From an uncultured Bacteroidota bacterium (GTDB lineage Bacteria; Bacteroidota; Bacteroidia; UKL13-3): a DNA stretch of 38,447 nucleotides. Position 1 is the first letter of the stretch, and each line of letters begins with the position of its first letter. The stretch spans positions 1 through 38,447 of the forward strand of contig CAIYNF010000155.1 in assembly GCA_903927505.1 (NCBI GenBank). The letters are read 5' to 3'. Of the stretch, positions 22,133-31,384 are shown one piece after another. Made by a program: the position numbers and the translations under genes. The notes beneath the pieces were generated by a model. The model ran no database searches and was not told where the DNA came from. It worked only from the letters and a program-made list of their open reading frames with translations.

Positions 22133-24979
22133 TTGAAAAAACATACCCATAGTTACCTGCTTTTAATTGGTCTATTCTTATTTAGTCCATTAATTTCCTT
22201 GTCGCAAACGTTTACTATTTCGGGTAAATTATTTGAGAAGGAAGGACTACAACCGGTTATAGGGGCAAGTGTGGCATTAAAAAAACAGCAGAAAATAGTT
22301 TCAGGCACTACAAGCAATGAAAAGGGAATCTTTCAAATAGAAAATATTAAGCCCGACACCTATGAATTAAGCATTAGTTTTATTGGACTAAAAACAAAAA
22401 CACAAAGAATAATTGTGGGTTCGGATAAATATTTGGGGGCTCTATTTTTAGAAAACAGTGATCAAAAACTTGGGGAAGCAAAAATAGAAAGCACACAAAT
22501 AAGAGTAGAACAAAAAGGCGACACAACCAGCATAAATGCAGGAGCGTACAAAGTAAATCCAGATGCAACTGCAGAAGATTTAATAAAAAAGATGCCAGGA
22601 ATAACCATTGAAAATGGAACGGTTAAGGCGCAAGGAGAAGAAGTAAAAAAGATATTGGTAGACGGCAAAGAATTCTTTGGGGATGATGCCCAAATGGCTT
22701 TGAAAAACTTGCCAGCAGAAATTGTAGACCGCGTACAGGTATTTAATAGATTAGGCGACCAAGCTCAGTTTACAGGTTTTAATGATGGCAACACGGATAA
22801 GACCATGAATATAACCACCAAATCTGGCAGAAACAATGGCAAATTTGGAAAGGTTTATGCAGCTTATGGCACCAATGAAAGGTATTTAGCTGGATTAAAT
22901 TATAATTCATTTAAAGGAGACCAACGCATTACTGTTTTGGGAATGTCGAACAATATAAACCAACAAAATTTTTCTATGCAAGACCTGTTTGGTGGTGGCG
23001 CCTCAGCACCAAGAATGCCAACGGGTGGTGGTGGTGGGAGAAGCTACATGATGGGTGGCGGTGGATCTGGCGGTATTGGAGACATGAGTAATTTTTTTGT
23101 AGGACAACAAACAGGTATTAGCACAACCAATTCATTTGGGTTAAATTACACAGACAAATGGGGAACTAAAACACAGGTAAGCGGCAGTTACTTTTTTAAT
23201 AACAGCAAAACGCTATCGGATAAAATAAGCTACAGAACCTATTTAATAAATCCTGAAGTTAGTCAGCTTTACCAAGACAGCACTGGAAGTGTTACACAGA
23301 ATTTCAATAATAGGTTTAACTTTAGGTTGGAACATACGTTTGATTCATTTAACTCTATTGTATACACGCCAAGATTTAGCATTCAAAATAACAACAATAC
23401 GAGTGACCAAGAAGCAAGAAACATATTAAACGACACCACACTTAACAAAAATTACACCAATAAAAATGTAGTAAACAATGGTTATACCGTTAGCAATAAC
23501 CTCCTATTGAGACATAAGTTTCAAAAATTGGGTAGAACAATAAGTTTGAATTTAAGTCATGATTTAAATGACAAGAAAACAGAAACAAACCAATATTCAG
23601 ATATATCAACCATAGATACTGCTTATGTATTAAATAAAAAAAGCATCAAACAGCAAAGCATTGGGGAAACAAAGGGTTTAACCTATTCTACAAGTCTAAC
23701 CTATACAGAGCAATTGAGTAAAACTATACAATTGCAGGTAAGTTATAACCCTAGTTTGAATCAAAACAGCTCACAAAAAATGACGAGTAAATTTGATTCC
23801 ATTAGCAATGAATATAATAAAACAGATTCGTTGTTGAGCAATACATTTGACAATACGGTAACAACTCATAAGGCAAATGTGAGTATCAATGTAAATAAAG
23901 AAAAATACACCTTAACAGTTGGCGTAACGCAACAGTTTTTAAGGATGGAAAGTGCACAGTTATATCCGGTTAACAGATCTTTTGACAAGAGTTTTCAGAA
24001 TTTATTACCCAGTATTACTTATCAATATAAATTTACCAATAGCAAAACATTGCGATTGGTTTATAGAACAAATACAAATACGCCAAGTGTAAGTCAATTA
24101 CAGAATGTGATAGACAATTCTAATCCATTGCTATTATCTGCAGGAAACCCCAATTTAAGACAAGAATATTCGCATAATTTTGTGACACGTTATGGTATTA
24201 ACAATGCACACAATGCACAAACATTTTTTGTATTTGCGATGGCATCATTTACAAATGACTACATAGCTAACGGCACCTATACAGCAACCAGAGACTCTGT
24301 ATTGCCAAATGGTGTATTGCTTGGAAGGGGCGCGCAAATTTCGCAACCAGTTAACTTAAGTGGAAATATTAGCGCTAGGAGTTTTGCAACTTATGGAATG
24401 CCTTTAAAGAAGTTAAAGAGTAACTTAAATTTAAACATGGGTTTAAATTACAGCAAAGTGCCTGGCCAGGTTAATAACCAATTAAATTACGCCAATACAT
24501 TTAATGTAACTGGTGGAATGGTTTTAGGAAGTAATATCAGCGAAAAAATAGATTTTACTTTGAGTCATAATGCTAATATAAATTTGGTTAAAAACACATT
24601 GTTAATTAACCAAAGCAGCAATTATTTTATAAATACGAGTAATCTAAAGGCAAACATAATGCCTACCAAATCTTTGGTGTTAAACACAGAAATAAGCTAT
24701 ACAAATTACCAGGGATTAGGAAGTAGTTTTAATTCAAATTTCTTTTTGTGGAATGCAGCTATTGCGTATAAATTTATGAATAGAATGGCAGAAGTAAAGG
24801 CTAGCGTTTTTGATATTTTAAACCAAAATAATAGTATAAACAGAACAGTAACTGAAACCTATATTGAAGATACGCGTTCGAATGTTTTGAACAGGTATTT
24901 TCTGCTCACCTTTACCTATAATATTAGAAAATTTACACCAATGCCGGCACCAAGTGTTGTTCCGGTTCCAAGTAGATAA
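22133..24979 (+). CDS. Outer-membrane beta-barrel receptor with carboxypeptidase-regulatory-like N-terminus
   Basis: A protein of about 948 residues that has a signal peptide (SYLLLIGLFLFSPLISLSQ), a carboxypeptidase-regulatory-like beta-sandwich (FTISGKLFEKEGLQPVIGASVALKK..GIFQIENIKPDTYELSISFIGL), a plug-like region (ATAEDLIKKMPGITIENGTVKAQGEEVKKILVDGKEFFGDD) and a large barrel. This is the architecture of the OMP_b-brl_3 group, TonB-receptor relatives whose substrates are mostly unknown. A Gly-rich, Met-containing insert (GGGASAPRMPTGGGGGRSYMMGGGGSGG) is unusual. No in-frame ATG precedes it; I choose TTG at 22133 (KKHTHSYLLLIG) because it gives a normal signal peptide. A TTG at 22085 is the longer option. 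The gene meets the EEP gene end to end. Confidence 0.85.
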   Translation: MKKHTHSYLLLIGLFLFSPLISLSQTFTISGKLFEKEGLQPVIGASVALKKQQKIVSGTTSNEKGIFQIENIKPDTYELSISFIGLKTKTQRIIVGSDKYLGALFLENSDQKLGEAKIESTQIRVEQKGDTTSINAGAYKVNPDATAEDLIKKMPGITIENGTVKAQGEEVKKILVDGKEFFGDDAQMALKNLPAEIVDRVQVFNRLGDQAQFTGFNDGNTDKTMNITTKSGRNNGKFGKVYAAYGTNERYLAGLNYNSFKGDQRITVLGMSNNINQQNFSMQDLFGGGASAPRMPTGGGGGRSYMMGGGGSGGIGDMSNFFVGQQTGISTTNSFGLNYTDKWGTKTQVSGSYFFNNSKTLSDKISYRTYLINPEVSQLYQDSTGSVTQNFNNRFNFRLEHTFDSFNSIVYTPRFSIQNNNNTSDQEARNILNDTTLNKNYTNKNVVNNGYTVSNNLLLRHKFQKLGRTISLNLSHDLNDKKTETNQYSDISTIDTAYVLNKKSIKQQSIGETKGLTYSTSLTYTEQLSKTIQLQVSYNPSLNQNSSQKMTSKFDSISNEYNKTDSLLSNTFDNTVTTHKANVSINVNKEKYTLTVGVTQQFLRMESAQLYPVNRSFDKSFQNLLPSITYQYKFTNSKTLRLVYRTNTNTPSVSQLQNVIDNSNPLLLSAGNPNLRQEYSHNFVTRYGINNAHNAQTFFVFAMASFTNDYIANGTYTATRDSVLPNGVLLGRGAQISQPVNLSGNISARSFATYGMPLKKLKSNLNLNMGLNYSKVPGQVNNQLNYANTFNVTGGMVLGSNISEKIDFTLSHNANINLVKNTLLINQSSNYFINTSNLKANIMPTKSLVLNTEISYTNYQGLGSSFNSNFFLWNAAIAYKFMNRMAEVKASVFDILNQNNSINRTVTETYIEDTRSNVLNRYFLLTFTYNIRKFTPMPAPSVVPVPSR

Positions 24980-26068
24980 TTAAGGCAACAAAAGGGTGCA
25001 GCTAATCATTTTATGGTCGCTAAAATTGAGTGTATTAGTTTTGTAGTGATAGCTGTTCCAACTAGGATCGTGCAAAATATAATCAATTCTAAAAGAGGGC
25101 ATTTTACCAATATAGGTTCTGCTCATTCCCATACCTGATTCTTTGAAAGCATCTTTCATATGACCACGAATGGTATGGTAGGCGTAACTTGTAGGAGAAT
25201 CATTGAAATCGCCACAAAGAATAACTTTATAAGGACTCTTGTTTAGTTTTTCGCGAATTTTATCTGCTTGTTTAGACCTGTTTTGAAAGGCGTATTTTAA
25301 CTTAAAAAGGATCCGTTTTAATTTATATGATTCTGGGCTGTCTTCAGCTTCTTGCAGTTCTTCATACGTTTTATAATCCTCCTTATCGAACACAATAGAT
25401 TTGAGATGCGTATTGATAACCCTAACGGTGTCTTTTCCCACCAAAACATCTGCGAATACAGTTAGGTTACTATTTTGGTTTTCTAGTTCAAGGTAGCCTT
25501 TATTTATAATTGGGTATTTAGAGAAAATGCATACGCCATATCCTGTTGGAAATGTTTTATTAATAGCATCTGCATTTACGTTAAAAAACGTACTATATTG
25601 TTTGAAGAAGCGCTTAAACATAGGTTTCTCATAATTGCCTCCCAAATTGGCAAATTCCTGCAAACAAATGATATCTGGCTGCAGCGTATCTAGCATTCTA
25701 AAAAAGAAACCTGAATCGCCGCCGTTATAATCATATGCGCCCATATAATGTGTGTTGAAACTAACAATTTTTAATTGTTTATTGGTGTCAGCGCTTGGGA
25801 CATTTCTGCTATTTATTTGAACAAAAGAAGGGACATTCCACATGCTGAAAACAAATGCTGCAAGGGAGATATAGGCATTTTTATGTTTTCGCAAAGACCA
25901 AAATAATAAAACAACAAAATTTAAAACAAAAACCAATGGAAAGGCTAAGCCCAAAAACGCCAATGGCCAAAATGTTTGAGGCGAGATAAATGGAGCCAAA
26001 TTGGCACAAACAAGCACAAGCGCAAGTAAGGCTGTAAGAATTAGAAATGGTAATTTATAAAGTTTCAC
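24980..26068 (-). CDS. Endonuclease/exonuclease/phosphatase-family membrane protein
   Basis: A 362-residue protein with two to three N-terminal membrane helices (LPFLILTALLALVLVCANLAPF, FWPLAFLGLAFPLVFVLNFVVLLFW, and AYISLAAFVFSMWN) and a C-terminal EEP domain. Catalytic segments are complete: KIVSFNTHYM, QPDIICLQEFAN, ILCGDFNDSPTS, SFRIDYILHD and FSDHKMISC. Such membrane EEP proteins act on lipids, nucleotides or nucleic acids; the substrate here is unknown. It starts with GTG at 26068, seven bases after the rhomboid stop on the same strand, so the two form one transcript. Its stop abuts the stop of the receptor gene. Confidence 0.88.
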   Translation of the reverse strand: MKLYKLPFLILTALLALVLVCANLAPFISPQTFWPLAFLGLAFPLVFVLNFVVLLFWSLRKHKNAYISLAAFVFSMWNVPSFVQINSRNVPSADTNKQLKIVSFNTHYMGAYDYNGGDSGFFFRMLDTLQPDIICLQEFANLGGNYEKPMFKRFFKQYSTFFNVNADAINKTFPTGYGVCIFSKYPIINKGYLELENQNSNLTVFADVLVGKDTVRVINTHLKSIVFDKEDYKTYEELQEAEDSPESYKLKRILFKLKYAFQNRSKQADKIREKLNKSPYKVILCGDFNDSPTSYAYHTIRGHMKDAFKESGMGMSRTYIGKMPSFRIDYILHDPSWNSYHYKTNTLNFSDHKMISCTLLLP

Positions 26069-26075
26069 TAATTGG

Positions 26076-26951
26076 TTAATCTTTACTGGCCTTAAATAAA
26101 ATTTCTTTCTCTTTTTTGCTCAGGCTTTCATAACCGTTTTTTGCAATTTTGTCCAATACACTGTCAATTTCGGACTGGCTAGGTTTAGCCCCAGAGGTAG
26201 GCTTAAAGCCATTGTTTTTGTATTGTAATTTTACTTTTGCCTTTGGTTCGAACAATTTACCAATGGCGTTAAAAAATCTATCGAGCGCATTTGGAACCGA
26301 ACTTTGACTGTAAATTAATTTTATAAACAAGAAACCAAAAGTTGCACCTCCCAAATGAGCAATATGTCCGCCAGCATTGCCATTGGGTATACTAATCAAA
26401 TCTAGAAAAACAGAAACAAGTGCAATGTATTTGAGTCTAACGGCACCAAAAATAAACAAGTAAACCTGATAGTCTGGTAACAAAGTTGCGGTTGCTACCA
26501 CTATAGAAAGCACGCCTGCAGAGGCGCCCAATGCATAGGAGAAAGGTACTTGATTAATGAATGCTGGAAAAATATTATAAGCAAGTATGTAAACCAATCC
26601 GCCAAAAATACCTCCTAAAAAATAGGCCTGATAGGTTTTGCTATTTCCTAAATATTGTTGAAACAAACTTCCAAGCCAATACAGCCAAAGCATGTTGAAT
26701 AATAAATGAAAAAATCCTTCATGCAAAAACATGTAGGTAATAATGCTCCATGGCTGCAATAAAAGGTTTGAGATAGCCGCTGGCAACATTAAGTATTTTA
26801 AAATGTTAGCCTGCAAATTTGCTTGTTGAAAAAGGAAAAAGAAAACACCCAATACTTCAAATAACAGAAAAACTGCAATGTTTACCAATACTATTTGAAC
26901 AATGGCATTGCCTTGTTTTAATTTGAATTTTATGTCTTCGAAATTTTCCAT
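26076..26951 (-). CDS. Rhomboid-family intramembrane serine protease
   Basis: A 291-residue rhomboid with a catalytic Ser-His dyad: SYALGASAGV (Ser144) and GGHIAHLGGATFGF (His199), plus the usual HEGFFHLLFNMLWLYWLG helix with conserved His and Asn. It would cleave membrane proteins within the bilayer. The C-terminal end, EIDSVLDKIAKNGYESLSKKEKEILFKASKD, is the short tail seen in Bacteroidota rhomboids. It heads a two-gene unit with the EEP gene. A -7-like TATGTTTG lies at 26961-26968 on the minus strand, but no TTG at the right distance is seen. Confidence 0.92.
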   Translation of the reverse strand: MENFEDIKFKLKQGNAIVQIVLVNIAVFLLFEVLGVFFFLFQQANLQANILKYLMLPAAISNLLLQPWSIITYMFLHEGFFHLLFNMLWLYWLGSLFQQYLGNSKTYQAYFLGGIFGGLVYILAYNIFPAFINQVPFSYALGASAGVLSIVVATATLLPDYQVYLFIFGAVRLKYIALVSVFLDLISIPNGNAGGHIAHLGGATFGFLFIKLIYSQSSVPNALDRFFNAIGKLFEPKAKVKLQYKNNGFKPTSGAKPSQSEIDSVLDKIAKNGYESLSKKEKEILFKASKD

Positions 26952-27087
26952 TTAATTATTCAAACATACGAATAGGAAGGGTATTTAAAAACAGGCATGA
27001 TTGTTTATAAAAATCAATTATTCTATTAAATTGCCAATGTTAGGTTTAATAAAATAAAATTGATCAAATAAATTACAGATTCAAAGA

Positions 27088-30060
27088 ATGATGATGACAT
27101 CTATTAAAAAATTGTTTCAACTGGTGCTATTCTTATTACTGTGTGCCAAAACAGAGGCTCAAGTTGGTTTTCCGCTTAATGGACCAGCAGATAATAGGCC
27201 TCAATATATCGCTATAACCAATGTTACTATTCAGGTAAACCCTAGTAAGGTAATTTCAAATGCAAGCCTTTTGCTACTCAATGGTAAAATTGAAAACATT
27301 GGGGTAGGAATACAAATTCCAAAGGAAGCAAGAATAATTAATGGAAGGGGAAAATACATTTATCCGTCCTTTATTGAATTATACAGCAATTATGGGGTAA
27401 ATGCCCCCAATGCATCAAAAACGAGAGGAGATCAGTATTCAAACAACCAATCAGGTCCCTATTCATGGAATGATGCGGTAAGAAGTCAGTTAGACGCTAT
27501 TAGTTATTTTAAATATGATGAAAAGAAAAGTAAACAATTGTTGGGAAGTGGTTTTGGTATAAGTTTAAGCGCCATACAAGATGGTATATTTAGAGGAACT
27601 GCTGCATTGGTTTTAAATTCTAAAGCACACGAACAAAATTTAGTAATTAATCCCAAAGCAGCAACACAATTAAGCTTTAACAAAGGAACTAGCGCGCAAG
27701 ACTACCCTGGTTCGGCAATGGGATGTGTTGCGTTAATAAGACAAACTTATTACGATGCAAATTGGTATGCACAGCAAAAAGGTAATTACAATGTGAGCTT
27801 AGAAAACATTAATAAACACAAAGAATTGCCAGCCATTTTTGAAGTAGAAAATAAATTGGCCGCATTGAGAGCTGCTAGAATTGGCAAGGAGTTTGGGCTA
27901 AGTTACATTATAAAAGGAGCCGGAGATGAATACCAAAGATTGGATGAAATTGTTGCAACTGGAATGGCTTTTATTCTGCCTGTGAATTTTCCTAAACCTT
28001 ATGAAGTTGAAAATCCATTTGATGCCATGAACATTAATTTAGGAGATTTAAAACATTGGGAAATGGCACCAGCGAATTTAGAAATGGTAGCCAATAAAAA
28101 AGTACCATTTGCCATAACCAGTAGTGGCTGTGCTGATGCAAATGAGTTTTTTAAAAACCTACGAAAGGCTGTAGAATACGGATTAAGCGAGGAAGAAGCT
28201 TTGATTGCTTTAACAACAAGGCCGGCTAAATGGCTAAAGATGGACAATGAAATTGGCACATTAGAAAAAGGGAAAATGGCAAATTTTTTTATGAGTAATG
28301 CGCCTATATTTAATAAAGATGCACAGGTATTGTCTCATTGGATTTTGGGAGAAGAAACCAACATAAATGCTAGTCAGACATATACTCTAAAAGGCGACTA
28401 CAAAATTGCTAATTCTAATTTAGTAGATTATGTTTTAAGAATAAGTGACAACACAAAAGAAGGACAATTATTGGGTAAAGACACCTTAAAAGTAAGCATA
28501 CAAGAGCAGTTGGGAATTTACATTTTGAGTTTTAATGAAAGCAAAAAAAGTGAGCAACAAATACGCATCAACGTATGGGTTAAAAGCATTGATAGCATTA
28601 GCTTTCAGGCATTAACGCTGGAGGGATTAACACAATTAACTGATGGCAATACACAAGCCTTTTTAGCAAATTTGCAATTGGTTCGAACCGAAGACAAAAA
28701 AGCCGAAAACAAAATTAAGCCAACAATTGGAAAGGTGGTCTATCCATTTACAGAATATGGAAATGAAAATATTCCTAAAGCACACAATTATTTATTTAAA
28801 AATGCGCACGTATGGACCAATGAAAAAGAGGGAGTATTAAGCGAAACAGATGTTGCAATTAGTGAAGGTAAGATTGTTGCCATAGGAAAAAATTTAAAGT
28901 TGGATAATTACCAAATTATTGACGCCACAGGAAAAGTATTGAGCAGCGGAATTATTGATGAACACTCGCATATTGGGATTTACCGGGGTGTGAATGAGTG
29001 CACACAAAACATTACCGCAGAGACAAGAATTGGGGATGTAATAAACTCTGATGATATAAATATTTACAGACAACTTAGTGGTGGTGTAATTGCTTGTCAG
29101 CAATTACATGGCTCTTGTAATCCTGTTGGAGGACAAAGTAGCTTAATAAAATTAAGGTGGGGAATGGCACCAGAGCAAATGAAAATAGCAGGAGCTGATG
29201 GTTTCATAAAATTTGCATTGGGAGAAAATGTAAAACAAAGTAATTGGGGGATTGAAAGCGGCAGGTACCCGCAAACCCGCATGGGCGTTGAGCAAGTGTA
29301 CTATGATGCTTTTATTAGGGCAAAGGAATATGAGCAAGCTTTGAAAGCAAATCCTAAACTTACCAGAAGAGATTTAGAGCTAGATGCTTTGGTAGAAATT
29401 TGCAATAAAAAAAGATTTATTAGCTGCCATAGTTATGTACAAAGTGAAATTAATATGTTGATGCATGTGGCGGATAGTATGGGTTTTAAAGTGAATACAT
29501 TTACCCATATTTTAGAAGGATATAAGGTAGCAGATAAAATGAAAGCACATGGAGTAAGTGCAAGTACCTTTGCTGATTGGTGGGCTTATAAATACGAGGT
29601 AATTGAAGCCATACCACAGAATGCTGCCATTCTCAATAAAATAGGTGTGGTAACGGCTATTAACAGCGACGATGCTGAGATGGGTAGAAGGCTAAATCAA
29701 GAAGCTGCTAAGATAATTAAGTACGGACATATTAGCGAGGAAGATGCTTGGAAAATGGTAACATTAAATCCGGCAAAAATGTTGCATTTAGATTCACGTA
29801 CAGGAAGCATTAAAATTGGTAAGGATGCTGATTTGGTTTTATGGTCGTGCAACCCATTGCGCATTGAGGCAAAAGCAGAAATGACTTTTGTAGATGGCGT
29901 TTGTTATTTTAACAGAGCCGCAGATGAGGCCATGCGTATGGCTGTTCAGACAGAACGCCAGCGCATTATTCAAAAAATGATTTTAGCAAAACAAAAAGGA
30001 GAAAAAGCAGAAGAAAAAGTTTCAATGCCAGACCCAGATTACCATTGTGAGGATTTTTAG
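27088..30060 (+). CDS. Exported tandem amidohydrolase (one half degenerate)
   Basis: A 990-residue exported protein with a signal peptide (MMMTSIKKLFQLVLFLLLCAKTEAQ) and two amidohydrolase units of the imidazolonepropionase-like type. The C-terminal unit (about 560-965) keeps all the metal ligands: DEHSHIG (His626, His628), FISCHSY (His781), NTFTHILEG (His807) and INSDD (Asp861). The N-terminal unit has Tyr99 and Asn101 where HxH should be (YPSFIELYSNYG), and no strand-5/6 His. It should therefore have one active and one structural unit. The substrate may be a peptide or cyclic amide, but cannot be read. The next gene is a related single-unit protein, 19 bases downstream. Confidence 0.85.
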   Translation: MMMTSIKKLFQLVLFLLLCAKTEAQVGFPLNGPADNRPQYIAITNVTIQVNPSKVISNASLLLLNGKIENIGVGIQIPKEARIINGRGKYIYPSFIELYSNYGVNAPNASKTRGDQYSNNQSGPYSWNDAVRSQLDAISYFKYDEKKSKQLLGSGFGISLSAIQDGIFRGTAALVLNSKAHEQNLVINPKAATQLSFNKGTSAQDYPGSAMGCVALIRQTYYDANWYAQQKGNYNVSLENINKHKELPAIFEVENKLAALRAARIGKEFGLSYIIKGAGDEYQRLDEIVATGMAFILPVNFPKPYEVENPFDAMNINLGDLKHWEMAPANLEMVANKKVPFAITSSGCADANEFFKNLRKAVEYGLSEEEALIALTTRPAKWLKMDNEIGTLEKGKMANFFMSNAPIFNKDAQVLSHWILGEETNINASQTYTLKGDYKIANSNLVDYVLRISDNTKEGQLLGKDTLKVSIQEQLGIYILSFNESKKSEQQIRINVWVKSIDSISFQALTLEGLTQLTDGNTQAFLANLQLVRTEDKKAENKIKPTIGKVVYPFTEYGNENIPKAHNYLFKNAHVWTNEKEGVLSETDVAISEGKIVAIGKNLKLDNYQIIDATGKVLSSGIIDEHSHIGIYRGVNECTQNITAETRIGDVINSDDINIYRQLSGGVIACQQLHGSCNPVGGQSSLIKLRWGMAPEQMKIAGADGFIKFALGENVKQSNWGIESGRYPQTRMGVEQVYYDAFIRAKEYEQALKANPKLTRRDLELDALVEICNKKRFISCHSYVQSEINMLMHVADSMGFKVNTFTHILEGYKVADKMKAHGVSASTFADWWAYKYEVIEAIPQNAAILNKIGVVTAINSDDAEMGRRLNQEAAKIIKYGHISEEDAWKMVTLNPAKMLHLDSRTGSIKIGKDADLVLWSCNPLRIEAKAEMTFVDGVCYFNRAADEAMRMAVQTERQRIIQKMILAKQKGEKAEEKVSMPDPDYHCEDF
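28680..28689. repeat. Palindromic motif GGTTCGAACC, copy 4
   Basis: Exact copy, within AATTGGTTCGAACC (28676-28689), inside the tandem amidohydrolase gene at L-V-R-T. Confidence 0.6.
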
Positions 30061-30079
30061 GTAAAAGCAAAAAATAATT

Positions 30080-31330
30080 ATGAAGACAATGAAAATATTT
30101 TTAAAAATAGCGTTTTGCGTTTTACTAAGTTTAAATCTTAGCGCACAAATAGGCACCAAAATTATTAGAAATGGGACATTGCATTTAGGCAATGGAGAAA
30201 TTATTGAGGGGGGTGTGCTTGTGATGGAGCAGGGTAAAATAATTGAGCTAGGATCGACCCAAAAAGGGCTTTATAAAAATGCAGTAATTATTGATGCAAA
30301 AGGCAAGCATGTATATCCTGGATTGATTGCCATGAACAATATAATGGGCCTGAATGAAATTGATGCAATTAGGGCAACTAAGGACTATAATGAGCAAGGA
30401 GAGTTTAATCCAAATGTGCGCACCTTGATTGCTTATAATACCGACTCTAAAATTCTTCCTACAGCATTATTTAATGGAGTGTTATATACACAAGCCATAC
30501 CACAAGGTGGTGTTATTAGTGGCAGTAGCAGCTTAATGAAAACAAAGGCATGGAACTGGGAAGATGCAGTAGTAAAAGCAGATGAGGGGGTACATTTAAA
30601 TTGGCCTTATTTGCAAATTGCTGGTATGGATCCAAACAAACATGGTGAAAAATTAATTGCAGAAATTGCTACATTTTTTGCGGAAGCCAAGCAGTACCAA
30701 AGCATGAAAACACCTGTTTTTAATGCAAGGTTAGCCGCCATGAAAGGCGTTTTTACTGGCACTCAAAATTTATACATTCATGCAAACGATGCACGAAGCA
30801 TGTTGAGGTCCATTCATTTTTTTAAAAATAATTATCCAGAAATTCATTTGGTAATAGTTGGCGGACAAGAAGCTTATTTAATTGCAGTTGTTTTAAAGGA
30901 GTTTCAAATTCCAGTTGTATTGGGGAATATTCATCGCTTGCCAACGCACAATGCAGATGGAATAGATCAACCCTATCAACTACCAGCGCAACTAGAAAAT
31001 TTGGGTATAAAGTTTGCCCTTTCTTTTGAAGGAAGTTGGGAAGCAAGGAATTTGGCTTATGTAGCTGGAACCGCTGCTGCTTATGGTCTTAACAAAGAAG
31101 CTGCTTTAAAAGCAATATGCTTGAGTCCTGCTGAAATTATGGGGGTGAGTGATAGAATTGGCAGTTTGGCTGTTGGCAAAGATGCTTCCATATTAATTTG
31201 CAATGGCGATTTATTGGACATGAAAAGCAGTGAGCTATGGCAAGTGTATTTATGCGGAGAAGCGATTGACTTGAACAATGAGCAAGTGAAACTATACCAA
31301 AAATACATGGATAAGTATAAATTGAATTAG
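30080..31330 (+). CDS. Exported amidohydrolase-family protein lacking metal ligands
   Basis: A 416-residue protein with a signal peptide (MKTMKIFLKIAFCVLLSLNLSAQ) and an amidohydrolase fold: TKIIRNGTLHLGNGEIIEGGVLVMEQGKIIELG opening the beta-sandwich, HVYPGLIAMNNI where the catalytic PGLIDxHxH lies, and GSLAVGKDASILICNGDLL at the end. The HxH ligands are replaced by Asn86 and Ile88; a strand-5 His (YIHAND) may remain, while strand 6 (VIVGGQEAY) and strand 8 (FALSFEGSWEAR) lack the usual His/Asp. It is likely a non-catalytic partner of the upstream tandem protein. The genes are on one transcript; the short leader has a second ATG three codons in. Confidence 0.85.
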   Translation: MKTMKIFLKIAFCVLLSLNLSAQIGTKIIRNGTLHLGNGEIIEGGVLVMEQGKIIELGSTQKGLYKNAVIIDAKGKHVYPGLIAMNNIMGLNEIDAIRATKDYNEQGEFNPNVRTLIAYNTDSKILPTALFNGVLYTQAIPQGGVISGSSSLMKTKAWNWEDAVVKADEGVHLNWPYLQIAGMDPNKHGEKLIAEIATFFAEAKQYQSMKTPVFNARLAAMKGVFTGTQNLYIHANDARSMLRSIHFFKNNYPEIHLVIVGGQEAYLIAVVLKEFQIPVVLGNIHRLPTHNADGIDQPYQLPAQLENLGIKFALSFEGSWEARNLAYVAGTAAAYGLNKEAALKAICLSPAEIMGVSDRIGSLAVGKDASILICNGDLLDMKSSELWQVYLCGEAIDLNNEQVKLYQKYMDKYKLN

Positions 31331-31384
31331 AAATTATTTGCTTTTAAATAAGATATTTGCCGCTTATAGAATTAATCAGAAAAG

